From: Williamwhitmania taraxaci
GTDB lineage: Bacteria; Bacteroidota; Bacteroidia; Bacteroidales; Williamwhitmaniaceae
Direction of reading: 5' to 3'
Length of the DNA stretch: 64,000 nt
Assembly (NCBI RefSeq): GCF_900096565.1
Contig: NZ_FMYP01000011.1
Span: 1-64,000, forward strand
Shown: in pieces, positions 52,746-61,225 of the stretch
Layout: each line of letters starts with the position of its first letter
How positions within the stretch are numbered: position 1 is the stretch's first letter
Notes under the pieces: model-generated
What the model saw: the letters and a program-made list of their open reading frames with translations, nothing else
What the model was told of the DNA's origin: nothing
Databases searched by the model: none
Translations under genes and position numbers: made by a program

Positions 52746-55250
52746 ATGGCTGAAGGAGAAAGAATTGTAAAGATAAACATTGAGGAAGAGATGAAATCTG
52801 CCTATATCGATTATTCGATGTCGGTAATTGTATCTCGCGCGCTGCCTGATGTAAGGGATGGACTTAAACCGGTTCACAGAAGAGTACTGTTTGGTATGTC
52901 TGAACTGGGAGTGATGGCCACTAAGCCCTACAAAAAATCTGCGCGTATTGTTGGAGAGGTTCTTGGTAAGTATCACCCTCACGGAGACACCTCAGTATAT
53001 GATGCAATGGTTAGAATGGCCCAACCGTGGTCGTTACGATATCCGTTGGTAGATGGTCAGGGTAACTTTGGTTCAGTGGATGGCGATAGCCCTGCTGCGA
53101 TGCGTTATACTGAGGCCAGGTTCAAGAAAATTGCAGAAGAAACGCTTGCTGATATCGATAAGCAAACTGTCGATTTCAAGTTAAACTTTGACGATACCCT
53201 CGAAGAGCCAACCGTTCTCCCCACTAGGATTCCCGTTTTGCTCGTAAATGGTGCATCGGGTATTGCAGTGGGTATGGCAACAAATATGGCCCCGCACAAC
53301 CTTGGGGAGGTAATTGATGCAATTGGCGCTTACATCGACAACAATGAAATAACAATAGAGGAACTTCTTAAGTATATTAAAGGCCCTGATTTTCCGACTG
53401 GTGGAACCATTTATGGATACCAAGGAATTAAGGAAGCATTTGAAACTGGGAGAGGACGAATTGTTGTTAGGGCTAAATCGGAACTTGAGTTTACCGACAG
53501 CGGTAGAGCAAAGATTATAATTACCGAGATTCCCTACATGGTCAATAAGGCAGAGATGATCAAGAAAATTGCCGATTTGATCAATGAAAAGAAATTGGAA
53601 GGTATCTCTTACATCAATGATGAATCCGATAGAACAGGGATGCGCATTGTGATTATTCTCAAGCGTGAAGCTGTTGCAAATGTGGTGCTTAATAATCTTT
53701 ATAAGTATACACAACTGCAATCGACCTTTCCTATTAATAATATAGCACTTGTTGACGGACGGCCTAAGCAATTGAACCTGAAGGATTTAATTTCATGTTT
53801 TGTTGCTCACCGACATGACGTTATTATTCGTCGAACTAGGTTTGATTTGGACCAAGCAGCAAAAAGGGCTCATATTCTTGAAGGGTTGCTTATTGCACTT
53901 GACCATATTGATGAAATTATCGCCTTGATTCGTTCCTCTGCCACTCCTGACATTGCAAGAGAAGGGCTGATGTCGAAGTTTAATCTATCCGACTTACAGT
54001 CTAGGGCAATCATTGAAATGAGGTTGCGAAGCCTAACTGGTCTTGAGCGCGACAAACTGAAAGAAGAGTTTGACGAGTTGATGAAACGAATAGAGTATTT
54101 CAAGTTGATTTTGTCCGACGTGGTATTGCAAATGAAAATCATTAAGGATGAGTTGCTTGAGGTTAAGGATAAGTATAATGATCCACGTAGAACGGATATC
54201 GTTCATACTGCCGAAGAATTTAATCCTGAGGACTTTTATGCCGACGATGATGCTGTTATTACCATTTCGCATCTAGGATACATAAAACGTACACCGCTTA
54301 CAGAGTTTAAGACACAAAATAGGGGTGGGGTTGGAACCAAAGGATCGGCCACTAGGGATGCTGACTTTATTGAGCATATTTTTGTGGCATCCATGCACAA
54401 CACCATGCTGTTCTTTACCGAGAAGGGGCGCTGCTATTGGCTTAAGGTTTATGATATTCCCGAAGGTGCAAAATCAACGAAGGGCAGAGCTATTCAAAAC
54501 ATTATAAATATTGAGCCTGACGATAAGGTTAAAGCATATATTAATCTCAAGAAGCTTACTGATCAGGAGTATATTACCAATAACTATATTATTCTCTGTA
54601 CAAAAAAAGGAATAATAAAGAAGACGTTATTGGAAGCTTACTCTCGACCAAGACAAACTGGAGTTAATGCAATTACCATCAAGGAAGGCGATCAACTAAT
54701 TGAGGCTAAATTAACTAACGGTAAGTCAGATATTCTTCTTGCTGCAAGAGAAGGAAAGGCAGTTAGATTTCCTGAAGACCAAGCTCGTGCAATTGGTAGA
54801 ACTGGATCTGGAGTTAAGGGTATTTCCATCTCGGCAACGAATGAGGTTGTGGGTATGGTCTGTACCGATGTCGATATGCAGGATATACTGGTTGTGTCGG
54901 AAAAGGGCTTTGGAAAGCGTTCAAGCCTTGAAGATTACCGAATAATTAATAGGGGAGGCAAGGGAGTAAAAACCCTTAGCATCACTGATAAAACGGGTGA
55001 TCTTATTGCAATTAAGGGTGTTACTGATAATCATGATCTTATGATAATTACAAAGTCAGGAATCACCATTCGTTTGCATGTTTGCGACATACGAGTAACC
55101 GGAAGAGCAACTCAAGGTGTTAAGCTGATAAACTTACGCAAACAGGATGAAATTGCTGCCGTAGCATTAGTTGAAAAGGGTGAGGATGATGAAATTCCTG
55201 AACTTATAGCTAATGAGGAATCTACGCCAGAAACACCTGTCGAAGAATAG
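52746..55250 (+). CDS. gyrA: DNA gyrase subunit A
   Basis: An 834-residue GyrA with the catalytic Tyr in AAMRYTEAR (Y121), quinolone-determining [10 protein letters not shown] (T82 and D86 at the positions of E. coli S83 and D87), and a C-terminal beta-pinwheel of six blades containing the GyrA box-like NRGGKG. It introduces negative supercoils with GyrB. There is no sign of truncation. It is followed by the TPR gene. Confidence 0.97.
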   Translation: MAEGERIVKINIEEEMKSAYIDYSMSVIVSRALPDVRDGLKPVHRRVLFGMSELGVMATKPYKKSARIVGEVLGKYHPHGDTSVYDAMVRMAQPWSLRYPLVDGQGNFGSVDGDSPAAMRYTEARFKKIAEETLADIDKQTVDFKLNFDDTLEEPTVLPTRIPVLLVNGASGIAVGMATNMAPHNLGEVIDAIGAYIDNNEITIEELLKYIKGPDFPTGGTIYGYQGIKEAFETGRGRIVVRAKSELEFTDSGRAKIIITEIPYMVNKAEMIKKIADLINEKKLEGISYINDESDRTGMRIVIILKREAVANVVLNNLYKYTQLQSTFPINNIALVDGRPKQLNLKDLISCFVAHRHDVIIRRTRFDLDQAAKRAHILEGLLIALDHIDEIIALIRSSATPDIAREGLMSKFNLSDLQSRAIIEMRLRSLTGLERDKLKEEFDELMKRIEYFKLILSDVVLQMKIIKDELLEVKDKYNDPRRTDIVHTAEEFNPEDFYADDDAVITISHLGYIKRTPLTEFKTQNRGGVGTKGSATRDADFIEHIFVASMHNTMLFFTEKGRCYWLKVYDIPEGAKSTKGRAIQNIINIEPDDKVKAYINLKKLTDQEYITNNYIILCTKKGIIKKTLLEAYSRPRQTGVNAITIKEGDQLIEAKLTNGKSDILLAAREGKAVRFPEDQARAIGRTGSGVKGISISATNEVVGMVCTDVDMQDILVVSEKGFGKRSSLEDYRIINRGGKGVKTLSITDKTGDLIAIKGVTDNHDLMIITKSGITIRLHVCDIRVTGRATQGVKLINLRKQDEIAAVALVEKGEDDEIPELIANEESTPETPVEE

Positions 55251-55260
55251 AAATAATTAC

Positions 55261-55268
55261 TAGTTTTG
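55261..55268 (+). promoter_or_regulatory. -7 box upstream of the TPR protein gene
   Basis: TAGTTTTG matches TAnnTTTG, 37 bp before the ATG at 55306. Confidence 0.5.
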
Positions 55269-55305
55269 TGAAATAAATTTTTTACTAACCCAATCCGTGA
55301 TTATA

Positions 55306-56625
55306 ATGAAAAAATTACTTTTTTTAGCAGCGACAGTTGGTTTGTCCGCTCAAGTTGCACTAGCTCAAGTTGGAGGTAATACCGATGCAGAGCAAATTAA
55401 AGGTAAACTAGCAAAGAGTGATAAGGATATCGAAAACCCTAAGAAACAAGCACAACCAAAGACTTGGATTACCAGAGGTGATGTGTTTAGCGAGGTTATC
55501 GATGTTCATTGTTCAAATCTTCGTGCTGGCATGACTCAAACTGAAGCATCGCTTCTTTTGGGAAAGCCTACTGCTAGTGATCAAGCATTAGTAAATGAAC
55601 AGACTTACGAAACTGCAGTATACCCGTATTTTACGTTGTATATTCAGCAGGGAAAGGTTGCTTTTTGGAAGGAGACCAACTATTTTGTTGAAAATCCTTA
55701 CGCAAAGGCTTACGAGTCATATGATAAAGCTTTTGTATTAGATGTGGACAAAAAAAGCACCAAAAAAGTAAAAGTAGGTTTCGAGTCACTTAAGCAAAAG
55801 TATAATACTTCGGCAATGAATAATTATATTGCTACCGATTATGCTGGTGCTTTTGCCGCATTTGAGGGATCTTACATGTGTTCAAAACATCCTACAATAA
55901 ATATGGTTGATTCTATAATTATTTATTATGCAGGATTAACGGCACAGTTGGCCGGAAAAAATGACGAAGCCATTAAGTATCTCAGCATGGCCAAAGACAT
56001 TAACTTTGATCAGGATGGAGATCTCTACTACTATTTGTTTACTAGTTATATGCAGGCTAATGATACAGTAAAGGCAGGAAGCACTATTGAGGCTGGGTTT
56101 TCTCAATATCCTACAAATAAGATGCTTATGCTAGCTCTTATAAATTACTATATTGTAAAGAATGAGAATCCAATTAAGGTAATCGGCTACCTTGATAAAG
56201 CTATTGAGAGTGACCAACAAAATCCTTCTTTGTATTTTGCTGAGGCAGCACTTTACGAGAAACTTCCTGATCTTGATAAAGCTATTGTCAGCTATAAAAA
56301 AGCAATAGAAATGTCGCCAGAATATTTTGATGCGTATTTCAATCTAGGCGTTTTGTATTATAACCAAGGTGCTGCCACAGTAGGAACTGCAAGCAAGTTA
56401 GATATAAACGACACAAAAGGTTATGATAAGTTAATGGCTGACGCAGATGTTTCTTTCAAGTTAGCATTACCTTATATCGAAAAATCTTTTCAGTTGAAGC
56501 CTGAAGAACTTGTGGTTGTTGAAACCTTGAAGAATCTATATTTCCGTTTCCGGAACGATAGCGAGGAGATGATGAAGAAGTATACCGAATTTAAGGATAA
56601 GTATGATGCTATGAAGGCTAAGTAG
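55306..56625 (+). CDS. Secreted TPR-repeat protein
   Basis: A 439-residue protein with signal peptide (cleavage near VALAQ). The N-terminal part contains a SmpA/OmlA-like segment (LRAGMTQTEASLLLGKPT), followed by TPR helices from about 160 onward. The clearest unit is SLYFAEAALYEKL..AIVSYKKAIEMSPEY. It is probably periplasmic and scaffolding. The start at 55306 begins a standard signal peptide; three codons upstream are disfavoured. A terminator follows. Family unknown beyond TPR. Confidence 0.82.
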   Translation: MKKLLFLAATVGLSAQVALAQVGGNTDAEQIKGKLAKSDKDIENPKKQAQPKTWITRGDVFSEVIDVHCSNLRAGMTQTEASLLLGKPTASDQALVNEQTYETAVYPYFTLYIQQGKVAFWKETNYFVENPYAKAYESYDKAFVLDVDKKSTKKVKVGFESLKQKYNTSAMNNYIATDYAGAFAAFEGSYMCSKHPTINMVDSIIIYYAGLTAQLAGKNDEAIKYLSMAKDINFDQDGDLYYYLFTSYMQANDTVKAGSTIEAGFSQYPTNKMLMLALINYYIVKNENPIKVIGYLDKAIESDQQNPSLYFAEAALYEKLPDLDKAIVSYKKAIEMSPEYFDAYFNLGVLYYNQGAATVGTASKLDINDTKGYDKLMADADVSFKLALPYIEKSFQLKPEELVVVETLKNLYFRFRNDSEEMMKKYTEFKDKYDAMKAK

Positions 56626-56633
56626 AAATAATG

Positions 56634-56661
56634 AGAGCGGGCTTTGGTGCCCGCTCTTTTA
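56634..56661 (+). terminator. Terminator after the TPR gene
   Basis: AGAGCGGGC and GCCCGCTCT form a perfect 9-bp stem with a 6-nt loop and following Ts. Confidence 0.92.
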
Positions 56662-56863
56662 CTTTGTTTAACTTAACATAATATTAATTATAGGACAATT
56701 ATTTGTGAATATTTTAGATCTACAATAGATATTTGTAGAACGTAAACGATTAGCAACGCTTGCACGAAGGGAATTAGAATTATTTTTTATTTTTGATGTT
56801 CATTATATCCTGCTATTTCATTTTTTAGCGTATAATTGCAGAAAATTAGAAGGTTTACGATAT

Positions 56864-57187
56864 ATGGAAAAGAAGGAAAAAAAACGAGTAATCACAAACG
56901 TCAAGAGTCTTCCTACAGAATTACTCGAACTTGTAAAAGCGAAGTATCCTTTGGGATATTGGGACTATATAAAGAAGTTTGAGAAGCCTAATGGGGATTT
57001 TTTCTACTATTTTACGCTAGATAACGAGGATGCTAGTTACCTGGTGAAGGTAGATGTGAAAATTGATACTAAGATTAAAGAGGACGACGAAAAGGATTAT
57101 TTTGAGGATCATGATGACTCTGTTCCGGACGAAGGCAGTGATGATGATCCCGCAGAGGAAACTCCGAGTGATGATTATGACGATTAA
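56864..57187 (+). CDS. Small acidic hypothetical protein
   Basis: A 107-residue protein with a basic start (MEKKEKKR), a middle folded part (YPLGYWDYIKKFEKPNGDFFYYFTLD) and a very acidic Asp/Glu-rich tail of about 35 residues. I do not recognise the family. Such a tail suggests a DNA-mimic, chaperone-like or metal-binding role, but nothing specific is shown. It converges with the minus-strand selenium operon, 11 bp away. Codon use looks like its neighbours. Confidence 0.7.
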   Translation: MEKKEKKRVITNVKSLPTELLELVKAKYPLGYWDYIKKFEKPNGDFFYYFTLDNEDASYLVKVDVKIDTKIKEDDEKDYFEDHDDSVPDEGSDDDPAEETPSDDYDD

Positions 57188-57198
57188 AGTGGGTTAAG

Positions 57199-58107
57199 TT
57201 AATCCACTCTTACTTGTTCTAATACTACTTTTCCTTTTCTTAATCCGATAACTCTGCATTCAATATGGCTATCCAATTCTGGATAGCTTTTATTTATCGG
57301 CCATTCTACAGCGGTTTTTTCATTGAAGGTATCGATTACAAGAACCCTTGAGATTTGTTTAAAATCTTCTTCCCTTGTGTAAGAGACGACCTCCACTAAT
57401 TTAAATAGATAAACACTTCCAATCATATATACTGGGTGGTTTGGCTCAATAAGGAATAATCCTTTCTTGCTTAACTTACTCACCACGCCAACAAACGTTA
57501 CTCCTACTTTCAATCCATATTTTTTATAGGGGCGACTATTGATGAAATGCTTTGTTCTATCGGGTGCTTCAACCACGAAATACGGGCGGTTTTCTAGTCC
57601 AATTTCAGCGATAATCTTAAATTTGTAGTAGGAGCCTTCCTCCAGAGTCTTAATTGATTTAGGCTTGTTTTCAACCGTTGATAGGTGTAATTTTCCTTTC
57701 AGAATGTAATCTATTTTACATTTTAATAATTTGATCGACAAGTCTATCTCAGTTGTAAATACTTCGATTTTATTTCCAAAGCAATCCGCAACAATTACGG
57801 TCTCTACCAACTCACCAGTTGGTAATGTAACAGGGGCCGACGAAATGACTCTAAAATCATATTCTTGACTTTCCTTGTAAATTGGATGTATTGGTTCAAG
57901 GAAAATTTTTCCAGAACAGTTAATTTTATCTATTCTACAAGTAATTTCGTTACCTACAATGATATTGTAATCCTTGTATGGTTGGTGTGGTAATAAAAAC
58001 TTCCCCCCGTTGGGATGTTGAAGAATGAAAAAGGTATCTCCATCTTCCTCAATTTGTTTTATTGCAATAACCAAATAATTAGCGACTTGCCCCTCCTCTA
58101 GCACCAT
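57199..58107 (-). CDS. Duplicated-module protein, last gene of the selenium operon
   Basis: A 302-residue soluble protein I cannot assign. It consists of two copies of one module, about 3-150 and 155-302. LEEG (3-6 and 155-158), PYKDY/PYKKY (43-47 and 193-197) and FLEPIHPIY/LIEPNHPVY (69-77 and 219-227) recur at a constant offset of about 150. The strand pattern with short basic loops suggests four OB/S1-like barrels, hence nucleic-acid or protein binding. It starts 6 bp after selD, so it is co-transcribed with the selenium genes. No Cys-rich or catalytic site is apparent. It may be a new selenium-linked factor or an unrelated passenger. Confidence 0.75.
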   Translation of the reverse strand: MVLEEGQVANYLVIAIKQIEEDGDTFFILQHPNGGKFLLPHQPYKDYNIIVGNEITCRIDKINCSGKIFLEPIHPIYKESQEYDFRVISSAPVTLPTGELVETVIVADCFGNKIEVFTTEIDLSIKLLKCKIDYILKGKLHLSTVENKPKSIKTLEEGSYYKFKIIAEIGLENRPYFVVEAPDRTKHFINSRPYKKYGLKVGVTFVGVVSKLSKKGLFLIEPNHPVYMIGSVYLFKLVEVVSYTREEDFKQISRVLVIDTFNEKTAVEWPINKSYPELDSHIECRVIGLRKGKVVLEQVRVD

Positions 58108-58113
58108 AGATTA

Positions 58114-59148
58114 TTACTCTATTATAATTCGTTTTTTGTTATAGTTCTCAACCGTACCAATTATTTCAGACTCAACGGCTCCTTCCATTTTTAGTAATTT
58201 TAGGGCGGTTGACGCCATTTCGGGCTTTATTCCAAGCAATAATCCACCTGAAGTTTGCGCGTCGGCGAGGATAGCGCGATATGAAAATTCTACTCCTGGT
58301 GAAAAATAAGTTTCCTCTTCAACGTATTTCAGGTTTGTAAATGCAGCACCAGGAATGCATCCATCTTCGGCCAAAGCAAGTGATTGTGGAAGTAGTGGAA
58401 CTTTATGGGCATTAATTCTTATGGTAACGTTGCTGGCTCTTGCCATTTTAAGGGCATGACCCAGTAGACCAAATCCCGTAATGTCCGTTCCGCCCCTAAC
58501 GCTTGTGGCATCAATAGCTTTTAATCCATTCTTATTAAGAATCTTCATATTCTCGATAGCCTTTAAGTAGGAGTTCGGATCAGAAAGACCAATTCGATGA
58601 CCTGCCAGAATTATTCCGCTACCTATTGGCTTAGTTAAGATAAGTAGGTCTCCGGGATTTAACCCAGAGTTGGCAACTACTCTGTTTGGGTGCACTAGTC
58701 CTATTACTGCAAGTCCATATTTGGGAATTGGATCATCAATGGTATGTCCTCCAACAAGCATGGCAGAAGCATCATTGACCATACTCAGCCCACCTTCCAG
58801 AATTTTTGCATAGACAGTGAGTGGTGAATTACTCGGAAACATTGCAATGTTCAGGGCAAGCAACGGAGTGCCCCCCATGGCATACACATCGCTTAATGAG
58901 TTTGCTGCAGCAATTTGACCGAATTCAAAGGGATCGCTACACAAAGGGGGAAAGAAATCGGTAGTAAAGATTATTGCCTGATCTTCATTGATTTTGTAAA
59001 CTGCGGCATCATCTTGTGTATCAATATCAACAAGAAGATTTTTATTGTTAATCTTTGGAAAGTGGCTGAGCACTTTTTCGAGTTCGGCTGCCGGTAATTT
59101 TGCAGAGCAACCACCGTTTTCCGTAAACTTCAAAAGATCTATTTCCAT
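58114..59148 (-). CDS. selD: Selenophosphate synthase SelD
   Basis: A 344-residue SelD with the N-terminal NGGCSAKL (catalytic C14 and K17; the second Cys of E. coli CGCK is Ala here, which occurs in other SelDs). It also has the ATP-binding DIDTQDDAAVY, FTTDFFPP and GGHTIDDP segments. It makes selenophosphate from selenide and ATP. It uses Cys, not selenocysteine. It lies in an operon with DUF3343, a class V aminotransferase and yedF, downstream genes being 5-9 bp apart. Confidence 0.95.
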   Translation of the reverse strand: MEIDLLKFTENGGCSAKLPAAELEKVLSHFPKINNKNLLVDIDTQDDAAVYKINEDQAIIFTTDFFPPLCSDPFEFGQIAAANSLSDVYAMGGTPLLALNIAMFPSNSPLTVYAKILEGGLSMVNDASAMLVGGHTIDDPIPKYGLAVIGLVHPNRVVANSGLNPGDLLILTKPIGSGIILAGHRIGLSDPNSYLKAIENMKILNKNGLKAIDATSVRGGTDITGFGLLGHALKMARASNVTIRINAHKVPLLPQSLALAEDGCIPGAAFTNLKYVEEETYFSPGVEFSYRAILADAQTSGGLLLGIKPEMASTALKLLKMEGAVESEIIGTVENYNKKRIIIE

Positions 59149-59153
59149 TGCAA

Positions 59154-59366
59154 TTAGATTATGTGATGTATAGTAAACTCGAATTTGCCTAAAGCAAGGA
59201 GTTCTATTACCTGGTTTTTCTCTGTTTCTTTTATTTCAATGCACATTCCGCACTCAGAGGTTATATGTGTTGGTACGGGTCGTATATTGCAGGAAAAACC
59301 GCCTTTAACAAGGTGTTTTTCTGCAATAATAACGGTCCTAACATTATTTAATAGAATAATTTCCAT
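59154..59366 (-). CDS. DUF3343 family small protein
   Basis: A 70-residue DUF3343 protein with TSECGMCIE (C39, C42), probably a small electron- or sulfur/selenium-carrying partner. The family is regularly found with yedF, selD and a class V aminotransferase, as here. It lies 5 bp before selD. Its exact function is unknown. Confidence 0.88.
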   Translation of the reverse strand: MEIILLNNVRTVIIAEKHLVKGGFSCNIRPVPTHITSECGMCIEIKETEKNQVIELLALGKFEFTIHHII

Positions 59367-59375
59367 AGAAATAGT

Positions 59376-60500
59376 TCATTTGGCAAGATGCTTTAATGCC
59401 AGAAGGAGAAATCCTAAGTCGTTAGTTGTGTGGTAGGGTGATAATGAGATTCTTACCAGACCAGTTGGAAAACTTCCCAGAGTCTTATGTGCAAGAGGTG
59501 CGCAATGAAGTCCAGATCTTGTTTCTATGCCAAATTCAGAATAGAGCTTATGGGCGGTAATGCCTGGATTTTCGTTAACAATTCGAAAGGAGAAGACTTC
59601 TCCTATCTGGTCAGGATTATTCCCGGAGAAACAATCAATGTTTTTGATGTTTCGCACCGATTGAAGCAAAGATAGGTAATCCTCTTTGGTGTGCCTTCTT
59701 TCGACACGCGCATTTAAAGCACCGAGTAAGCCCGATAATCCAAGAAGGTTGGGTGTGCCAGCTTGGAACTTATCAGGCATTGCTTCTGGAAGTTCAAAGC
59801 TATCGGAGTTGCTGCCCGTTCCACCATACAATAGTGGTGAAATTAGGGCTGGATTGGCTAGATAGAATCCTCCCGTGCCAGTTGGACCCATTAGCCCTTT
59901 ATGTCCTGTAAATGCTACGAAATCAAGATTATCTTTGTCAACATTAATTGAAACCGTTCCCATTGATTGGGAGGCATCTACTAAAATGGGAATAATTCCT
60001 ATTTCCCGTTTTATGGCCTCTATAGGTTGAATAACCCCGTTTACATTGCTTTGATGGTTAACAACAACCAAGGCTACATTTTGGCTTAGTTGTGATTTTA
60101 TCCGTTCAACGTTGATGGTCCCATCGCTATAATGCTCCAGAACTAGATATTTGGTATTTTGCTTGAGCGACAAGGCTTGTATGGGACGCATAACTGCATT
60201 GTGCTCCAACGGGGAGACAAGTATTACTTTGTCGATTAAATGAAGTCCATAGAGGATTGTATTAATTGCTTCAGTTGAGCCGGAAGTAAAAACTACATTC
60301 TCAGGTTTCTGGGCGCTTAGAATATTGCAAATTTTTTCTCTTGCCTCTTCAACCATACTGGTTGCCTCAATGATACGAGGGTATGCTCCTCTGCCATAAG
60401 TGCCTCCAGAGGCCAAGTAATTGCAAATGTATTCTTTTACTTCGGGAGGTTTAGGAAAACTAGTGGCTGAATTATCAAAATACCGAAGGTAACTATCCAT
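59376..60500 (-). CDS. Class V aminotransferase / cysteine desulfurase-like protein
   Basis: A 374-residue PLP enzyme with TGHKGLMGPTG (Schiff-base K201), SGSTEAIN, and a conserved Cys in SGLHCAPLAH (C333) at the catalytic-Cys position of desulfurases. It resembles the EF2568-type desulfurase subfamily linked to selenium metabolism. It could release selenium from selenocysteine or sulfur from cysteine and supply SelD. It overlaps yedF by one base, showing translational coupling. Confidence 0.9.
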   Translation of the reverse strand: MDSYLRYFDNSATSFPKPPEVKEYICNYLASGGTYGRGAYPRIIEATSMVEEAREKICNILSAQKPENVVFTSGSTEAINTILYGLHLIDKVILVSPLEHNAVMRPIQALSLKQNTKYLVLEHYSDGTINVERIKSQLSQNVALVVVNHQSNVNGVIQPIEAIKREIGIIPILVDASQSMGTVSINVDKDNLDFVAFTGHKGLMGPTGTGGFYLANPALISPLLYGGTGSNSDSFELPEAMPDKFQAGTPNLLGLSGLLGALNARVERRHTKEDYLSLLQSVRNIKNIDCFSGNNPDQIGEVFSFRIVNENPGITAHKLYSEFGIETRSGLHCAPLAHKTLGSFPTGLVRISLSPYHTTNDLGFLLLALKHLAK

Positions 60501-61120
60501 TAAGGTTTGATTACTTTAGATGCAGAACTTAGAGACGAAAGGATGCTAAACATGTTGGATATGGTTCCAATGGCTATATCTTTAATCCCATAAAAATCGG
60601 TACAGGTGCCGCAAGCAGTGATTCTCACCCCCATTAATTTCATTTTCTCAAGGTATGTGATTATTCCTGAATCGCTTACTAGTAGTAAAACGCCTGAATT
60701 GTAGAAGATTACTTCCGATGGCATCGTTTCATACTCAGATAATGCCGCAAAAAAACCTTTCATTAGGATGGTGCCAAGTTCGGCATCCCCCTCTCCCATT
60801 TTATTGCTGGAAATTGCCACAACCATACTTCCAATCTTAGCTGTTGGTGTTTCTATAACGCAGAATTCTGCAGGATTTGAGGTAATAATTGTGTCGTTAG
60901 TTGACTCACTTTTGGTTACGGTAATTACATGCTTATTATGCTCAGTGATGGTTGTTGACTGAACTCCATTTCCCGAAAAGTAGGTATTTAGATTGTTTGC
61001 CGCAGTTTTATTGTCAACAATAAAACAAAGTTGTTCACCAAACGGAGCTTGGTTGTATGCTTTCTTTGCCTCAATAAGAGGCCTCGGGCAAAGCATTCGC
61101 GAGCAATCAAAAGTTGTCAT
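60500..61120 (-). CDS. yedF: Selenium metabolism protein YedF (TusA plus DsrE-like)
   Basis: A 206-residue protein with an N-terminal TusA domain (MLCPRPLIEAKK, active C11) and a C-terminal DsrE/YedF-like domain (GEGDAELGTILMKGF, CGTCTDFYGI). This two-domain form is the selenium-associated YedF. It starts the operon yedF, class V aminotransferase, DUF3343, selD and the duplicated-module gene. It may carry selenium as a perselenide to SelD. Key cysteines are present. Confidence 0.9.
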   Translation of the reverse strand: MTTFDCSRMLCPRPLIEAKKAYNQAPFGEQLCFIVDNKTAANNLNTYFSGNGVQSTTITEHNKHVITVTKSESTNDTIITSNPAEFCVIETPTAKIGSMVVAISSNKMGEGDAELGTILMKGFFAALSEYETMPSEVIFYNSGVLLLVSDSGIITYLEKMKLMGVRITACGTCTDFYGIKDIAIGTISNMFSILSSLSSASKVIKP

Positions 61121-61181
61121 AATTCAGTTCTGATGTATGGTCGATGTTGGTTGTAAGATATATGTTCAATTCACATTTACG

Positions 61182-61204
61182 AACAATATAATCATCATAT
61201 TGTT
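61182..61204. promoter_or_regulatory. Inverted repeat upstream of the selenium operon
   Basis: AACAATAT and ATATTGTT are perfect 8-bp arms with a 7-bp spacer in the 105-bp gap between the 780-residue protein gene and yedF. Without a T-run it is more like an operator for the yedF operon than a terminator. The regulator is unknown. Confidence 0.45.
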
Positions 61205-61225
61205 AGATGCTTGAGAATGTTTATT

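Noticed and set aside
58114-59148. Possible selenocysteine in SelD
   Set aside because: The active-site codon is TGC (Cys), and no in-frame TGA is needed for full length.
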